NCBI GenBank assembly: GCA_027343695.1
Contig: DAHWKJ010000096.1
Location: 1-64,000 of the forward strand
Length of the DNA stretch: 64,000 bases
Reading direction: 5' to 3'
Origin: Sulfobacillus sp.
Lineage (GTDB): Bacteria; Bacillota; Sulfobacillia; Sulfobacillales; Sulfobacillaceae
The notes beneath the pieces are model-generated. The model saw nothing but the letters and a program-made list of their open reading frames with translations, was not told the origin of the DNA and ran no database searches. A program made the position numbers and the translations under genes. This document shows, one piece after another, positions 38,382 through 47,688 of this stretch (position 1 is the stretch's first letter; the number at the start of each line of letters is the position of its first letter).

Positions 38382-38408
38382 TCCAGTTGGATTAGTTGGA
38401 CTGCTCTC

Positions 38409-38439
38409 AGCCATGGGTGATCATCACCCATGGCTTTTA
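38409..38439 (+). terminator. Perfect-stem terminator
   Basis: AGCCATGGGTGA (38409-38420) pairs with TCACCCATGGCT (38424-38435) around a TCA loop, with TTTTAT at the end. It closes the 22-codon unit ahead of rsgA. Confidence 0.9.
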
Positions 38440-38486
38440 TGTTGTCGACATCGTGGGATGTGACAAAATCGAGGGGGCAGATATCA

Positions 38487-39551
38487 TTGATCGACCTGAA
38501 CGAATGGGGTTGGAATCAGGATTGGGAGGCAAAGTATCGAAGGGCTTCGCAACAGGGCGAACCCGCACGGATCATCGCGACGTACCAGGGGCTATTTCGG
38601 GTCGTTACCGAAAGCGGAGAGGCTTGGGCTGAGGTAGCCGGACGGTTACGGTATGCCCTTGGCTCCCTATGGCCGGTAACAGGAGATTTTGTTGTCATCA
38701 GGCCCGGATCCCGGGCCATCATTGTTGAAGTGTTGGACCGGGCATCGGAACTCGTGCGCAAGCAGCCTGGCGACACGACCGCTCATCAGACCGTGGCTGC
38801 GAATGTGGACACGACATTCCTCATGCAGTCGTTAGATCGAGATTTCAATGTAAGGCGTCTAGAACGCTATCTGACGATGGTTTGGCAAGGTCGGAGCCAA
38901 CCCGTGGTCATCTTAACCAAGGTCGACATAAACGCCAATACCGATGCTTTTATTGAGCAAGTGGTGCGGATTGCCCCAGACACGCCGGTCTATGGGATTA
39001 GCTCTACGACGGGATATGGTTTGGAACACTTAACCCCTTACCTTATTCCCGGACATACTGTAGCGTGCGTGGGATCGTCAGGAGTGGGGAAATCCACTCT
39101 GATCAACCGGCTCTGTGACGGGGCGGGACAGCGTACGCAGGAGACTCGCAATGGGGACCAGCGCGGGCGTCATACGACAACCCATCGGGAACTCTTTTTT
39201 ACCGCGGAGAGAGCGCTTATCATCGACACCCCGGGTATGCGAGAGTTGCAACTATCCGAGGGGGATCTCGGCCTGGATCTCACATTCCATGATGTGGTGA
39301 CCTGGGTGAGCCAGTGCCGGTATCGGAATTGTCAGCATCAAGGAGAACCCGGGTGCATGGTACAGGCGGCCATCAATTCGGGGGATTTAGACTCTGACCG
39401 TTGGGATGCCTACCGAAAATTGCAACGAGAGCTCGAACATCAGGACCGGCGCAGTAATCCTAAAGCAATGGCCGAATCTCGCGAACAATGGAAGAAACTC
39501 TCCAAAGCGGGACGCCTAAATCGCCGCGCCAAGGAAGGTCGCTTCCGTTAG
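38487..39551 (+). CDS. rsgA: Ribosome small-subunit-dependent GTPase RsgA
   Basis: A 354-residue circularly permuted GTPase acting in late 30S maturation. An OB-fold N-terminus is followed by G4 (LTKVDIN), G1 (GSSGVGKST), G3 (DTPGMREL) and the zinc knuckle CRYRNCQHQGEPGC. The order G4-G1-G3 is diagnostic. TTG 38487 is favoured: GAGGGGG lies 9 bases upstream, while the ATG at 38430 lies inside the preceding terminator. Confidence 0.93.
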   Translation: MIDLNEWGWNQDWEAKYRRASQQGEPARIIATYQGLFRVVTESGEAWAEVAGRLRYALGSLWPVTGDFVVIRPGSRAIIVEVLDRASELVRKQPGDTTAHQTVAANVDTTFLMQSLDRDFNVRRLERYLTMVWQGRSQPVVILTKVDINANTDAFIEQVVRIAPDTPVYGISSTTGYGLEHLTPYLIPGHTVACVGSSGVGKSTLINRLCDGAGQRTQETRNGDQRGRHTTTHRELFFTAERALIIDTPGMRELQLSEGDLGLDLTFHDVVTWVSQCRYRNCQHQGEPGCMVQAAINSGDLDSDRWDAYRKLQRELEHQDRRSNPKAMAESREQWKKLSKAGRLNRRAKEGRFR

Positions 39552-39577
39552 TCTCGATCGAAAGGGGGTGCACACGA

Positions 39578-40111
39578 ATGGAATGGAAGCCGATTTTTAC
39601 TGGATCATTGCTAAGGCTCTCCGCCGCCCGGCCAGAAGACGGCACGATAATCGCGAATTGGACGACCGATGATGAGTATCTACGATTAGTAGATACCGAC
39701 ATCGCCCGGCCGTTGTCGGTAGCGCAGGTGGATAACAATCCAGCGTCAGATTATGAGTTTCGCTTACGTCGGTTGGTTGATGATGCCCTAGTCGGATTCG
39801 TGGCATTGTTCGGTTTGGAATGGGGTAACCGTACGGCAAAAATGGCGATTGGGATCGGCGATGCACGTTTTCGCGGCATGGGGTACGGGACTGAAGGGAT
39901 GCGACTCATCCTGAATTACGCATTTGGGGAACTGAATTTACACCGCGTGGGGCTCGATGTCATTGAGTACAACCGTCCTGCCATTGCCCTTTATCAAAAG
40001 ATGGGATTCCAAGTCGAAGGTAGAAATCGCGAAGCGGTGTATCGACAAGGACAGTACTATGACCGGATCGAGATGGGGATATTGGAGCGTGAATGGGGAG
40101 AGGGAAAATAG
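39578..40111 (+). CDS. RimJ/RimL-type GNAT acetyltransferase
   Basis: A 177-residue GNAT protein: TGSLLRLSAARPEDGTIIANWTTDDEYLRL at the N-terminus, FRGMGYGTEGMRLILNYAFGELNLHRVGLDVIEYNRPAIALYQKMGF as acetyl-CoA-binding motif A/B. Such enzymes acetylate protein N-termini, amino acids or antibiotics; substrate unknown. ATG 39578 lies 7 bases after AAAGGGGGTG. It follows rsgA by 26 bases. Confidence 0.85.
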   Translation: MEWKPIFTGSLLRLSAARPEDGTIIANWTTDDEYLRLVDTDIARPLSVAQVDNNPASDYEFRLRRLVDDALVGFVALFGLEWGNRTAKMAIGIGDARFRGMGYGTEGMRLILNYAFGELNLHRVGLDVIEYNRPAIALYQKMGFQVEGRNREAVYRQGQYYDRIEMGILEREWGEGK

Positions 40112-40113
40112 AT

Positions 40114-40145
40114 AGCGGCTGCTCCAGACGGAGCAGCCGCTTCGT
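40114..40145. terminator. Bidirectional terminator
   Basis: AGCGGCTGCTCC (40114-40125) pairs perfectly with GGAGCAGCCGCT (40130-40141), flanked by T-rich TCGTTATT on the plus side and ATCTATTTT on the minus side. It separates the convergent GNAT and MFS genes. Confidence 0.85.
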
Positions 40146-40147
40146 TA

Positions 40148-41338
40148 TTATGCGGTTCGAGAAGACGGGGTGTTTGAATTGTCTTGGCGACTGAAAAACG
40201 GTACCAAGACCGCAATCAGCATCAGAACTAGCGTCAGCACCAACCACGTGGAACTAGACGTCAGGATCAGGGGACCCAAGAAGACGGGGAATATGGCCAC
40301 CCCGAGATTAGAGATGATGCTAAACCCGGCGGTTGAGAGGCCGGCCGCACCGGCCGACTGAGCCTTGCGCGCCGAGGCTTCCAATGCCAGCGAATACCAG
40401 CCGTTACCTAAGGCACCTAAGACAAAAAATCCAATTTCCAACGTGCTGGCACTGTGTGCTGCATGACCGGTAAGGGCCAATCCGACCCACAGCAAGACAA
40501 ACCAGGTCAGCACAGCCAGAACCTTTTGGTATTGCTCGGGACGTGTCACACGATCCGCGACACTCGCTAGGATGACAGCACCGATGGCAGACCCCAAAAA
40601 TGTGAGAGCCGTCAAGAGGCTACCGAGGGCTAAAGCACCTGATACCGGTATCCCAAGTTTTCCCAAGGCTTCTCCCGCAATCGATCCCAACATGACACTA
40701 ATCGATGCCACTGCGAGCCCGACTAGACTCCACCGGGTAATCAGTAACGGTCGTTCTACGTGGGTAGCCAACTGGGGCACCGGCAGTCGGTTGAGGTTAG
40801 CGAGGAGATTGGCACCGGCTAAGGCATTAATTATTGTCACAAACCACAGGGTACCAGAGATGCCAAGGCCATGCAGCAGAGAGGGGGCCAAGAAGGCTCC
40901 GAGTGCCATGCCGAAAAATAGCAATCCGATGGTGAGCCCGGTGACACTGCGGGGCTTTTGATGACCGGTGAGTTTGAGGACAGCACCGATCGGTGAAATG
41001 ATCATCGGATACGCTAATGCTGCGATGGTCTGTCCAAGCAGGGCGACAGTATAGCTGGTTCCAATGGCGCGCGTTGCGAGGCCCAGTATGGACACGATGA
41101 CGGCCGCTTTGAATAGTTTTTGTGGGCCACTTTTCATGGCCCACCAGGCTGCGGGCAACGATACCACCACCATGGCGTAGCCATAGACGGAAATCAATAA
41201 CAATACCTGAGATAAAGAACTCTTATAAAGGCCGATTAGGCCGGGAACCATCGGGGCCAGAATAAACCAGGCGAATCCAATGGAGAATCCCATCAACACA
41301 TAGGCGGTGACAAACCGCGTACGATCGCTTGAACCCAT
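40148..41338 (-). CDS. MFS transporter
   Basis: A 396-residue membrane protein with about twelve helices. The N-terminal half FSIGFAWFILAPMVPGLIGLYKSSLSQVLLLISVYGYAMVVVSLPAAWW and a pronounced central loop fit the major facilitator superfamily. The substrate cannot be read from the sequence. A TAGGGGAT site precedes the ATG. It is convergent with the GNAT gene. Confidence 0.82.
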   Translation of the reverse strand: MGSSDRTRFVTAYVLMGFSIGFAWFILAPMVPGLIGLYKSSLSQVLLLISVYGYAMVVVSLPAAWWAMKSGPQKLFKAAVIVSILGLATRAIGTSYTVALLGQTIAALAYPMIISPIGAVLKLTGHQKPRSVTGLTIGLLFFGMALGAFLAPSLLHGLGISGTLWFVTIINALAGANLLANLNRLPVPQLATHVERPLLITRWSLVGLAVASISVMLGSIAGEALGKLGIPVSGALALGSLLTALTFLGSAIGAVILASVADRVTRPEQYQKVLAVLTWFVLLWVGLALTGHAAHSASTLEIGFFVLGALGNGWYSLALEASARKAQSAGAAGLSTAGFSIISNLGVAIFPVFLGPLILTSSSTWLVLTLVLMLIAVLVPFFSRQDNSNTPSSRTA

Positions 41339-41486
41339 CTTAATCCCCTACTTTGGACGAGAATGTGAAGCCTTAATCACTTAGACAAGACCCCGCCAAT
41401 TTCCTGCTTGGTTGGCAAGCGTTGTAACTAGTCGTTTGGCCACGGTGGGAGTATGATTTGACTGAACAGGTAGGAGGGACGCAACG

Positions 41487-41708
41487 ATGGGGACCTATCG
41501 ACCCGCAATCGACCAATTAATCGGCCAGGTTGGCATTATTGTAGAGACGGTTCCGGCCGATCGTTCTGGACGCGGCATTGTAAAGGTGGGTGGCCAACTC
41601 TGGTCTTGTGAAACTGAAGGGCCGACGTCCATTGCGCCCGATACTACGGTATGGATTTGCGGACGATATGGCGTGCGACTTCTGGTATTGGCTCAACTGG
41701 ACCCTTAA
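41487..41708 (+). CDS. NfeD-like OB-domain protein
   Basis: A 73-residue protein consisting only of an NfeD C-terminal OB-fold: LIGQVGIIVETVPADRSGRGIVKVGGQLWSCETEGPTSIAPDT. It lacks the membrane and protease parts of long NfeD forms. NfeD proteins are encoded next to and act with stomatins, as here (21 bases upstream of one). AGGAGGG lies 8 bases before the ATG. Confidence 0.8.
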   Translation: MGTYRPAIDQLIGQVGIIVETVPADRSGRGIVKVGGQLWSCETEGPTSIAPDTTVWICGRYGVRLLVLAQLDP

Positions 41709-41729
41709 TTTGAGGAAGGATGGCAAAAC

Positions 41730-42692
41730 ATGGTAGCAGGCATTGTAGAATCGGTGGTCGGGATTGTCATCGCGGTCGGAGTCCTACGGGGTCTGTTTCG
41801 GGTCGTACCCCAGGGCTCTTTGGGGGTGGTGCAACGGCTTGGTAAGTTTCAACGCGAGGCGCACCCCGGCTTAATTGTGAAGGTTCCTCTAATAGATTCC
41901 GTGCAATTGGTCAGCACGAAATCGGTCACCGTGAACTTGACGCCAGAGCCGGTCATCACAGCTGACAACGTGAGCCCGGTGATTGATGCGTATTTCATTT
42001 ATCAAGTGGTGGATGCAAAAAGCTTTTTGTATGAGATTTCTAATCCGGAACTCGCTATCAAAAATATTGTCTCGGCAACCTTGCGCTCGGAAGTTGGCCA
42101 AAGAAAACTGGCTGACGTGATGATTCATCGGGAACAGATTAACGCGAAACTTCGGGTGGATATGGATGACTCTACCGGCGGGTGGGGGATTCGCATTGTC
42201 CAAGCCTCGATCCGGCAGGTGGATCTTCCTAAAGAGATGCAACAGGCGATGGAAGCGCAAAAGAAGGCAGACGCCAACAAGTTAGCCTCCATCGAACAGG
42301 CTCAGGGAGCCAAAGAGTCAGCCATTCTAGAAGCCGAGGGAGCTAAGCAGGCGGCCATTGCCAAGGCGCAGGGAGAGCAGCAGTCTATCGTGTTGCGCGC
42401 TGAAGCCGCCAAACAAGCTCGGGTCATGGAGGCAGAAGGGGAAGCGCAAGCGATCCAAACGCTTGCTGAAGCCCAGGCTAATGCGGTGCGTATGGTGAAC
42501 CAAGCGGTGTTGAGTTTAGCCGACGAACCTGGTAAAGGGTGGAATGAAGACAAGATTCATGCGGTGATGCAACTAAAGGCCCTCGAAGCGTTAACGGCGG
42601 TGGGGCAGTCACCCGCGACGAAGATCGTATTGCCTGCAGAGTTACAAAGCTTAGGTGGTATGCTGACCGCGCTGCAGGGATTAAAAGATTAA
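41730..42692 (+). CDS. Stomatin-like SPFH/band 7 protein
   Basis: A 320-residue membrane-anchored protein. Residues 1-22 are a hydrophobic hairpin or anchor; the SPFH domain follows (VVPQGSLGVVQRLGKFQREAHPGLIVKVPLID, ATLRSEVGQRKLADVMIHREQINAKL); residues 185-260 are an Ala/Glu/Gln-rich coiled coil. Such proteins oligomerise at the membrane and organise micro-domains. It forms the usual two-gene unit with NfeD. Confidence 0.9.
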   Translation: MVAGIVESVVGIVIAVGVLRGLFRVVPQGSLGVVQRLGKFQREAHPGLIVKVPLIDSVQLVSTKSVTVNLTPEPVITADNVSPVIDAYFIYQVVDAKSFLYEISNPELAIKNIVSATLRSEVGQRKLADVMIHREQINAKLRVDMDDSTGGWGIRIVQASIRQVDLPKEMQQAMEAQKKADANKLASIEQAQGAKESAILEAEGAKQAAIAKAQGEQQSIVLRAEAAKQARVMEAEGEAQAIQTLAEAQANAVRMVNQAVLSLADEPGKGWNEDKIHAVMQLKALEALTAVGQSPATKIVLPAELQSLGGMLTALQGLKD

Positions 42693-42726
42693 CCGGAGAG
42701 CCTCTAATAGACTACCAATGGGACAG

Positions 42727-42756
42727 GAGGGGCGGAGTAGGCTGCCCCCTCTTGGA
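42727..42756 (+). terminator. Possible terminator of the NfeD/stomatin unit
   Basis: GAGGGGC (42727-42733) can pair with GCCCCCTC (42744-42751) with one bulge, followed by TTGGAT. The T-run is poor. The rest of 42693-42967 shows no gene. Confidence 0.35.
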
Positions 42757-42967
42757 TATCGCTGGTAGGTTTCCTAGCAGGAGGATAAAATGCCCTGCAA
42801 TGAGCATGTGCTCCCATCGCGGGCTTCATGCTCCGTGAATAAACGGCCCGGCCGAACCAACCACCCGTACCCCAAGCACTGAACCGAAGAGTCATCGCAA
42901 TGCGTCTAGCGAGAACACGGTGCGGATCGTTCCGAATGAACCGAGTGGTGGACCAAGATGAGCGTTC

Positions 42968-43594
42968 CTATAGGACGTTTGAGATTGCCCCAATGACTTG
43001 GTGGATCGACCAATGCTGTTGGGAGGCCCGCTCGAGGTAGCCCGTTTGGGCCCATGTCCTCCCTAAGGCGACGGCATGCGGATCGTCTTTGGCAAAGGCC
43101 TGGATAAACGCTTCGCTGCGAGGGGTGATATTATTCGCCAATCGAACGGTCATTAGAACGAGAGAGATAGTCTGAACGTCAGGAACGGGTCCAGTCGCCA
43201 CGATACCTTTTTCCTGCATGTAGGGAAAGCTCGACAAAAGTTGACTGGCGCCTGCCATGCGGTCCCGAGCGCCAAATTGGAGACTTTTCAGTCCTGACAT
43301 GGCAATGGCACCGATACAGAGCGGGCATGGCTCTAATGAAGTGTAAAGGATGCCCGTCCCCATTTCGGCAAATTGGTCGGGTTGGACTTGTACGAGTACG
43401 TTCATTTCTGCGTGGGCTAGACGCGTGTTGGCGATAAGAGGTGGAGGAGCCGCGATTTCGTTAATGCGATTGCGCCCTCGGAACCTAATTTCTCCGACTG
43501 CATCCACCCAGACGGCTCCTACTGGCACTGAACCGTGACGGTATGCCGTCCATGCCTCTTCTAAGCAAGCGATCCAATAGGGGGACAGGTTCAT
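42968..43594 (-). CDS. Nucleoside/nucleobase deaminase (CDA superfamily)
   Basis: A 208-residue zinc deaminase. The zinc and proton-shuttle motifs are HAEMNVLVQV (HxE) and SLEPCPLCIGAI (PCxxC). It is longer than TadA (about 150) and carries an extra C-terminal part, more like guanine deaminase or nucleoside deaminase. It lies near a nucleoside phosphorylase on the same strand, suggesting purine or pyrimidine salvage. AAAGGAG precedes the ATG. Confidence 0.82.
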   Translation of the reverse strand: MNLSPYWIACLEEAWTAYRHGSVPVGAVWVDAVGEIRFRGRNRINEIAAPPPLIANTRLAHAEMNVLVQVQPDQFAEMGTGILYTSLEPCPLCIGAIAMSGLKSLQFGARDRMAGASQLLSSFPYMQEKGIVATGPVPDVQTISLVLMTVRLANNITPRSEAFIQAFAKDDPHAVALGRTWAQTGYLERASQQHWSIHQVIGAISNVL

Positions 43595-43668
43595 GCCATC
43601 TTCTTCTCCTTTTACGGGATATTCCGTCTCGCTTTATTAAGAGTGAACAGGGGCAGTGGTGCTTGAGA

Positions 43669-44397
43669 TTAAATTAATCCGGTGGCTTGGGCCAATAGGT
43701 CATACGCTCTTTGGCTACCGAGTCGTACAGGCTTGGACCCAAACCCGGGCATCCAAGGATGAAAGAGTTCATCGCTTATGACCATCACGGCGGCCACCGA
43801 TAGGCCCAATTGAGGGGCAACATGACAATAGCAGGAGGTTTCCATGTCCACCAGATCGCAGCCCATGTTGGTGAAGTACTGAATTTTTTGTGCGGTTTCG
43901 CGGTATATAGCGTCAGTCGACCAGATGCTTCCGAAGGGAAGATTGGGATCTACCCGGAGTAGATGTTCGGTCATGGTCCTATCGGTTTTGCCCCAGCCAT
44001 GTGAACCGTAGTGGGGAGAGGTTCCCTCATCGCTCCAAGCTTGATTGACGCCCACCACGGACCCGAGGGGGTAGCGGGCATCGAGACTCCCTGCATACCC
44101 CAATACCCACAGTCGTCGCGCCCCGAGTTCTGCAAGTTCTTCCATGGTACTTGCCGCCAGAGGTGCACCGATCGGACCTTTCAATAAGGTGGCAGTCTGG
44201 TTGGAGAAAATGGGTCCAGGAAGGATTGTCACTGGTATTGGCTCCATGGACCACAACGATGCCTGGGTGGCCAAGTTACCTACATAGGATAGAATGACGT
44301 CTGGGCGGATAGTAAAATCAGAACGGCTGACCTTTCTTACATCACAAATATAGTCGATGAAATGGCGGGCAGTAAAATGGGGTTCGGATTCACTCAC
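43669..44397 (-). CDS. Nucleoside phosphorylase family protein
   Basis: A 242-residue member of the PNP/uridine phosphorylase family: PIGAPLAASTMEELAELGARRLWVLGYAGSL resembles the phosphate/ribose-binding region, and DLVDMETSCYCHVAPQLGLSVAAVMVISDEL carries the typical MET/MES ribose-contact Glu. It would cleave nucleosides with phosphate. The start is GTG after GGAGGGTGAG. The neighbouring deaminase supports a nucleoside catabolic unit. Confidence 0.8.
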   Translation of the reverse strand: MSESEPHFTARHFIDYICDVRKVSRSDFTIRPDVILSYVGNLATQASLWSMEPIPVTILPGPIFSNQTATLLKGPIGAPLAASTMEELAELGARRLWVLGYAGSLDARYPLGSVVGVNQAWSDEGTSPHYGSHGWGKTDRTMTEHLLRVDPNLPFGSIWSTDAIYRETAQKIQYFTNMGCDLVDMETSCYCHVAPQLGLSVAAVMVISDELFHPWMPGFGSKPVRLGSQRAYDLLAQATGLI

Positions 44398-44740
44398 GAG
44401 ACGCTCACCCTCCTGGATAAAAGATTTTTACTATCATATATTGCGGGTCATGAGACAACCATGTCTACATATTGATATTGATCTCGATCGCGTGCGGTGC
44501 GGCCACCGATTGCCAAGCTTCTCTCCCCATGGCTTCTCCATTTATCATGGGTGTAGGTGCACGGTAGAACCACGGGAGCCCCTTTGCTGAATCAGGTGGG
44601 CATCACCGTGTGGGGAGCGGATTGATCTTCCCATGTGGGGTTAGTATACCGCGGTCGACCTGGGGTGGCGAGCACCCAATGAGGTTGGGAATGGGGAGAA
44701 GAAACAGATTGCGGGAGGGATAATGTCACCCGCCTGTTCA
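44398..44740. other. Gene-free stretch between divergent genes
   Basis: About 340 bases upstream of both the phosphorylase and the ferredoxin reductase genes. I see no gene and no clear operator or riboswitch; short imperfect repeats such as CCATGG...CATGGG occur. Confidence 0.4.
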
Positions 44741-44769
44741 TTGCGCTCGATCTTACGCTCTAGTATGAT
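44741..44769 (+). promoter_or_regulatory. Promoter of the ferredoxin reductase gene
   Basis: TTGCGC (44741-44746) and TATGAT (44764-44769) are 17 bases apart, 34 bases before the ATG, which has an AGGAGTGATG ribosome binding site. Confidence 0.65.
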
Positions 44770-44802
44770 TAGAAGCTAACGTGCGTCAGAGGAGTGATGT
44801 AG

Positions 44803-45804
44803 ATGGAACTGTACGACGTAACCGTGGTCGGAGGGGGCCCCGTTGGACTATTTGGAGCGACGATGGCGGGTTTGCATGGAATGCGCGTCAAAATCATCGA
44901 GAGCCTACCCGAACTCGGCGGCCAACTTTATGCGCTCTATCCTGAAAAGCCAATCTATGACGTCGCCGGTTTTCCCTCGATCCTCGCCAAGGACCTGTCG
45001 ACCGCGTTAGTCACGCAGATGATGCGATTTAAGCCGACCGTATGCATGGAGGAATCGGTGCTATCGGTTCAGGCAGTGCAGGGAGAAGATTCTCTTGAGT
45101 TTCTACTGACCACGGACCACGGCACCCATCGGACTCGCACCGTTCTGATTGCCGTAGGCCTTGGGTCATTTGTGCCCCGTAAGCTTCCGGCGCTCAATGC
45201 GGCGCGGTTCGAATCCAATGGGCTTTACTATTTGGTGCCGGCATTAACCCACTTTACGGGCCGAGAAGTGGCGGTGGTGGGCGGAGGCGATACGGCCGTC
45301 GATTGGACCTTGGCCGTGGCGCCATACGCGCGTGCCGTGCACCTGATCCATCGGCGTGACCAGTTTCGAGCTCAAGAAGACAGTCTTCGACAAATTCAAG
45401 AAACCGACAATATCTCAATCTACACCTTTACCGAAGTCGCAGAAATTGTGGGTCAAGACCGCATTGAAGCCTTGCGGCTAATCGATATCGATAACGAGAC
45501 CGAAGCTATGCTACCGGTCGACGCGGTAATCGGGGGCCTGGGTTTTGTGCCTGACTTGGGGCCGGTTAAAACGTGGGACTTAAATTTGAAGGGGTCAAGT
45601 ATTGTGGTGTCATTGGCCAACATGGAGACCAACCGTCCGGGACTCTATGCCGTGGGAGATGTGGCTTCCTATGATGGAAAGGTTAAGTTGATTGCGACCG
45701 GATTTGGCGAAGTTGCGATTGCGATCGCGCGGATTCGGAGTTATTTACATCCGGATTTGAAGGGGTTGCCTCACAGCACCAACGTGAAGCGCCTCAAAAC
45801 CTAG
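44803..45804 (+). CDS. Ferredoxin/flavodoxin-NADP+ reductase, YumC type
   Basis: A 333-residue thioredoxin-reductase-like flavoprotein without the CxxC redox pair. The FAD site is VVGGGPVGLFGATMAGLHGMRVKIIE, with LGGQLYALYPEKPIYDVAGFP typical of the YumC/FNR2 family; the NAD(P) site is VAVVGGGDTAVDWTLAVAP; YAVGDVASYDGKVKLIATGFGE ends the protein. It supplies reduced ferredoxin or NADPH. Ferredoxin is encoded at 47689. Confidence 0.92.
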   Translation: MELYDVTVVGGGPVGLFGATMAGLHGMRVKIIESLPELGGQLYALYPEKPIYDVAGFPSILAKDLSTALVTQMMRFKPTVCMEESVLSVQAVQGEDSLEFLLTTDHGTHRTRTVLIAVGLGSFVPRKLPALNAARFESNGLYYLVPALTHFTGREVAVVGGGDTAVDWTLAVAPYARAVHLIHRRDQFRAQEDSLRQIQETDNISIYTFTEVAEIVGQDRIEALRLIDIDNETEAMLPVDAVIGGLGFVPDLGPVKTWDLNLKGSSIVVSLANMETNRPGLYAVGDVASYDGKVKLIATGFGEVAIAIARIRSYLHPDLKGLPHSTNVKRLKT

Positions 45805-46367
45805 TGGGTTCCCGTCCAAGGGACCAGGATCTGACGTTCTTGCGGGTCGATAACTGCCAAGCCAGGCATGGGAATCTCTTTCCACTCGAGGAGGCTCAGT
45901 CGCTGCCCTATGAGGTATGACCATAAGACTGAAAAAATGCGGCCGTGACTGACAGCGATGGGGATACCGCTGTCGGTATCGCGGGAGATGTCGACAACGG
46001 CGTCGACAATGCGTCGCTCTGCCTCTTCATAGGACTCGGCAAATGGTCCCTGGATGCCTCGCACGAGAAAGTCCTCGACAAGTTGATCGAAGGGTTCCGG
46101 GTCATAGAATTTGGGCTCTATGAAAGCTATTTCACCGAGCGCGGCAAATTCTGTTACGGGGGCGTTTAAGGACCGGGCCAACTCATATGCGGTATCCCGG
46201 GCTTTGGATTCTCGGCTATGGAAAATGCGTGACACCATCGGCCAATCGCCTTGGTGTGTGAGGGCTTGTACGGCGTGCCGTCCCGCATCGGATAAGCGCC
46301 ACTGGGGAGAGGGAACATCCGTTTCCACGACTGGAACACCATGACGAACGAGAATTAGACGTGACAT
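45801..46367 (-). CDS. Histidine phosphatase (phosphoglycerate mutase-like)
   Basis: A 188-residue enzyme with the phospho-histidine motif LVRHGVPV at the N-terminus, a second active-site segment FHSRESKARDTAYELARS and VSHGRIFSVLW near the C-terminus. It is likely a broad phosphatase rather than a glycolytic mutase because of its short length. AAGGAGG lies 7 bases before the ATG. Its stop overlaps the convergent ferredoxin reductase stop by 4 bases. Confidence 0.83.
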   Translation of the reverse strand: MSRLILVRHGVPVVETDVPSPQWRLSDAGRHAVQALTHQGDWPMVSRIFHSRESKARDTAYELARSLNAPVTEFAALGEIAFIEPKFYDPEPFDQLVEDFLVRGIQGPFAESYEEAERRIVDAVVDISRDTDSGIPIAVSHGRIFSVLWSYLIGQRLSLLEWKEIPMPGLAVIDPQERQILVPWTGTH

Positions 46368-46474
46368 GAATGTACCTCCTTATAATCTGATGCGATGCTA
46401 TCAAATGTTCTTTAAGAAGACAATCAGATGGGCGATGGTTCCCATCGAGAATATTACGATGACGGAGGGATGAT

Positions 46475-47635
46475 ATGCAAAAAGCCGCCCAAGGGGCTTG
46501 GCATGCGAACCCCAAAGCGCTTAGCGCCCTCATCGTCGAACATTTTCTCAACGACGGGGTGGCGAACTTTTTGCCCGGGGTGTTGCCGGTGCTCGCGGTG
46601 GACCAGCATGTCCCCTTGGCCTTGATCGGGGTCCTGATGACCGCCCTCATCTTCGGTCAAAGCTTTCAGCCGTTGGCGGGATGGTGGGCCGATCGGGTTG
46701 GCGGCAAGCTCTTTATTACCGGGGGCGTTTTTCTCACAACATTGGGAGCAGTGCTGATGGGATTATTTCATTCAGTTGTTCTCATGGTCATGTTTCTCTT
46801 TCTAATCGGCGTGGGTAATACCTTGTTCCATCCTCAAGCCTTGACCGCAGCCCGCACCGTGGGCGCCCGTCGCGAAGGGATTTCAATGTCGATATTCCTA
46901 GTAGGAGGCGAATTGGGTCGCGGATTAGGCCCGTTAGCCGCCGGGCTCTTGGTAGCCGGGTTCGGCATTAAGGGTCTGGTCTGGCTTGCAGTGCCATATT
47001 TAGTGACGGCTCCTTGGACCATCCCGAATACGCCGCGTTTAGAGCCGCGTAAGCGTCGCACGGCCAAGATTCACTGGAAAGAACATCGGACTCCGACGTT
47101 AGCCTTAATAGGATTTACCACATTGCGTGCCGCGGCAACATACGGCATCATTACGCTTGCGCCCATCGCCTGGCGGGCTCGTGGCGGAAGCATTGCAGCC
47201 AGTGCGAGTTTAGTCTCGGTGATGATTGGGGTGGGGGTCATTGGCAACTTATTGGGAGGTACGGTGTCCGACCGTTGGGGTAGACGCCGTGTGCTCTGGC
47301 TGACTACCCTCTTGGCGGGGGTGTTCTTGGCAGGCTTCGGCGTGGCTCGCGGATTTTGGGAGTGGCCCCTATTGGCGTTATTGGGGATGGCGCTATTCGG
47401 GTCGGGGCCCGTAACCACGCTATTGGCTCAGGATATTTTTGTGGAAAATCCCGCACTGGGATCCGGAATTGCTGTGGGGCTTGGGAATGGCGTCGGAGCA
47501 ATCTTGATGACGCCCTTGATTGCCATGGCCGGGCCTTGGGGTACAACGCACGTAGTGTGGATTTTGGCGGCCTTGGTATTTTTGACGTTGCCCTTAATTA
47601 CCCTCATGCATCCACGGCGTACCGCGAGGGCGTAA
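46475..47635 (+). CDS. MFS transporter, fosmidomycin-resistance (Fsr) like
   Basis: A 386-residue transporter with about twelve helices. The N-terminus HFLNDGVANFLPGVLPVLA and the GVGNTLFHPQALTAARTVG motif are typical of the Fsr/YfnC branch of the major facilitator superfamily. The exported compound is unknown. GGAGGG lies 5-6 bases before the ATG. Confidence 0.87.
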   Translation: MQKAAQGAWHANPKALSALIVEHFLNDGVANFLPGVLPVLAVDQHVPLALIGVLMTALIFGQSFQPLAGWWADRVGGKLFITGGVFLTTLGAVLMGLFHSVVLMVMFLFLIGVGNTLFHPQALTAARTVGARREGISMSIFLVGGELGRGLGPLAAGLLVAGFGIKGLVWLAVPYLVTAPWTIPNTPRLEPRKRRTAKIHWKEHRTPTLALIGFTTLRAAATYGIITLAPIAWRARGGSIAASASLVSVMIGVGVIGNLLGGTVSDRWGRRRVLWLTTLLAGVFLAGFGVARGFWEWPLLALLGMALFGSGPVTTLLAQDIFVENPALGSGIAVGLGNGVGAILMTPLIAMAGPWGTTHVVWILAALVFLTLPLITLMHPRRTARA

Positions 47636-47647
47636 GGTACCCATAAA

Positions 47648-47678
47648 AAGACGGCACCGCGAAGGCGCCGTCTTGGGG
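47648..47678. terminator. Shared terminator between convergent genes
   Basis: AAGACGGC (47648-47655) pairs with GCCGTCTT (47667-47674), extended by an internal CC/GG; the minus-strand copy continues as TTTTTATGG after the stem. It serves the MFS and ferredoxin genes. Confidence 0.75.
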
Positions 47679-47688
47679 TAGGGATCCA

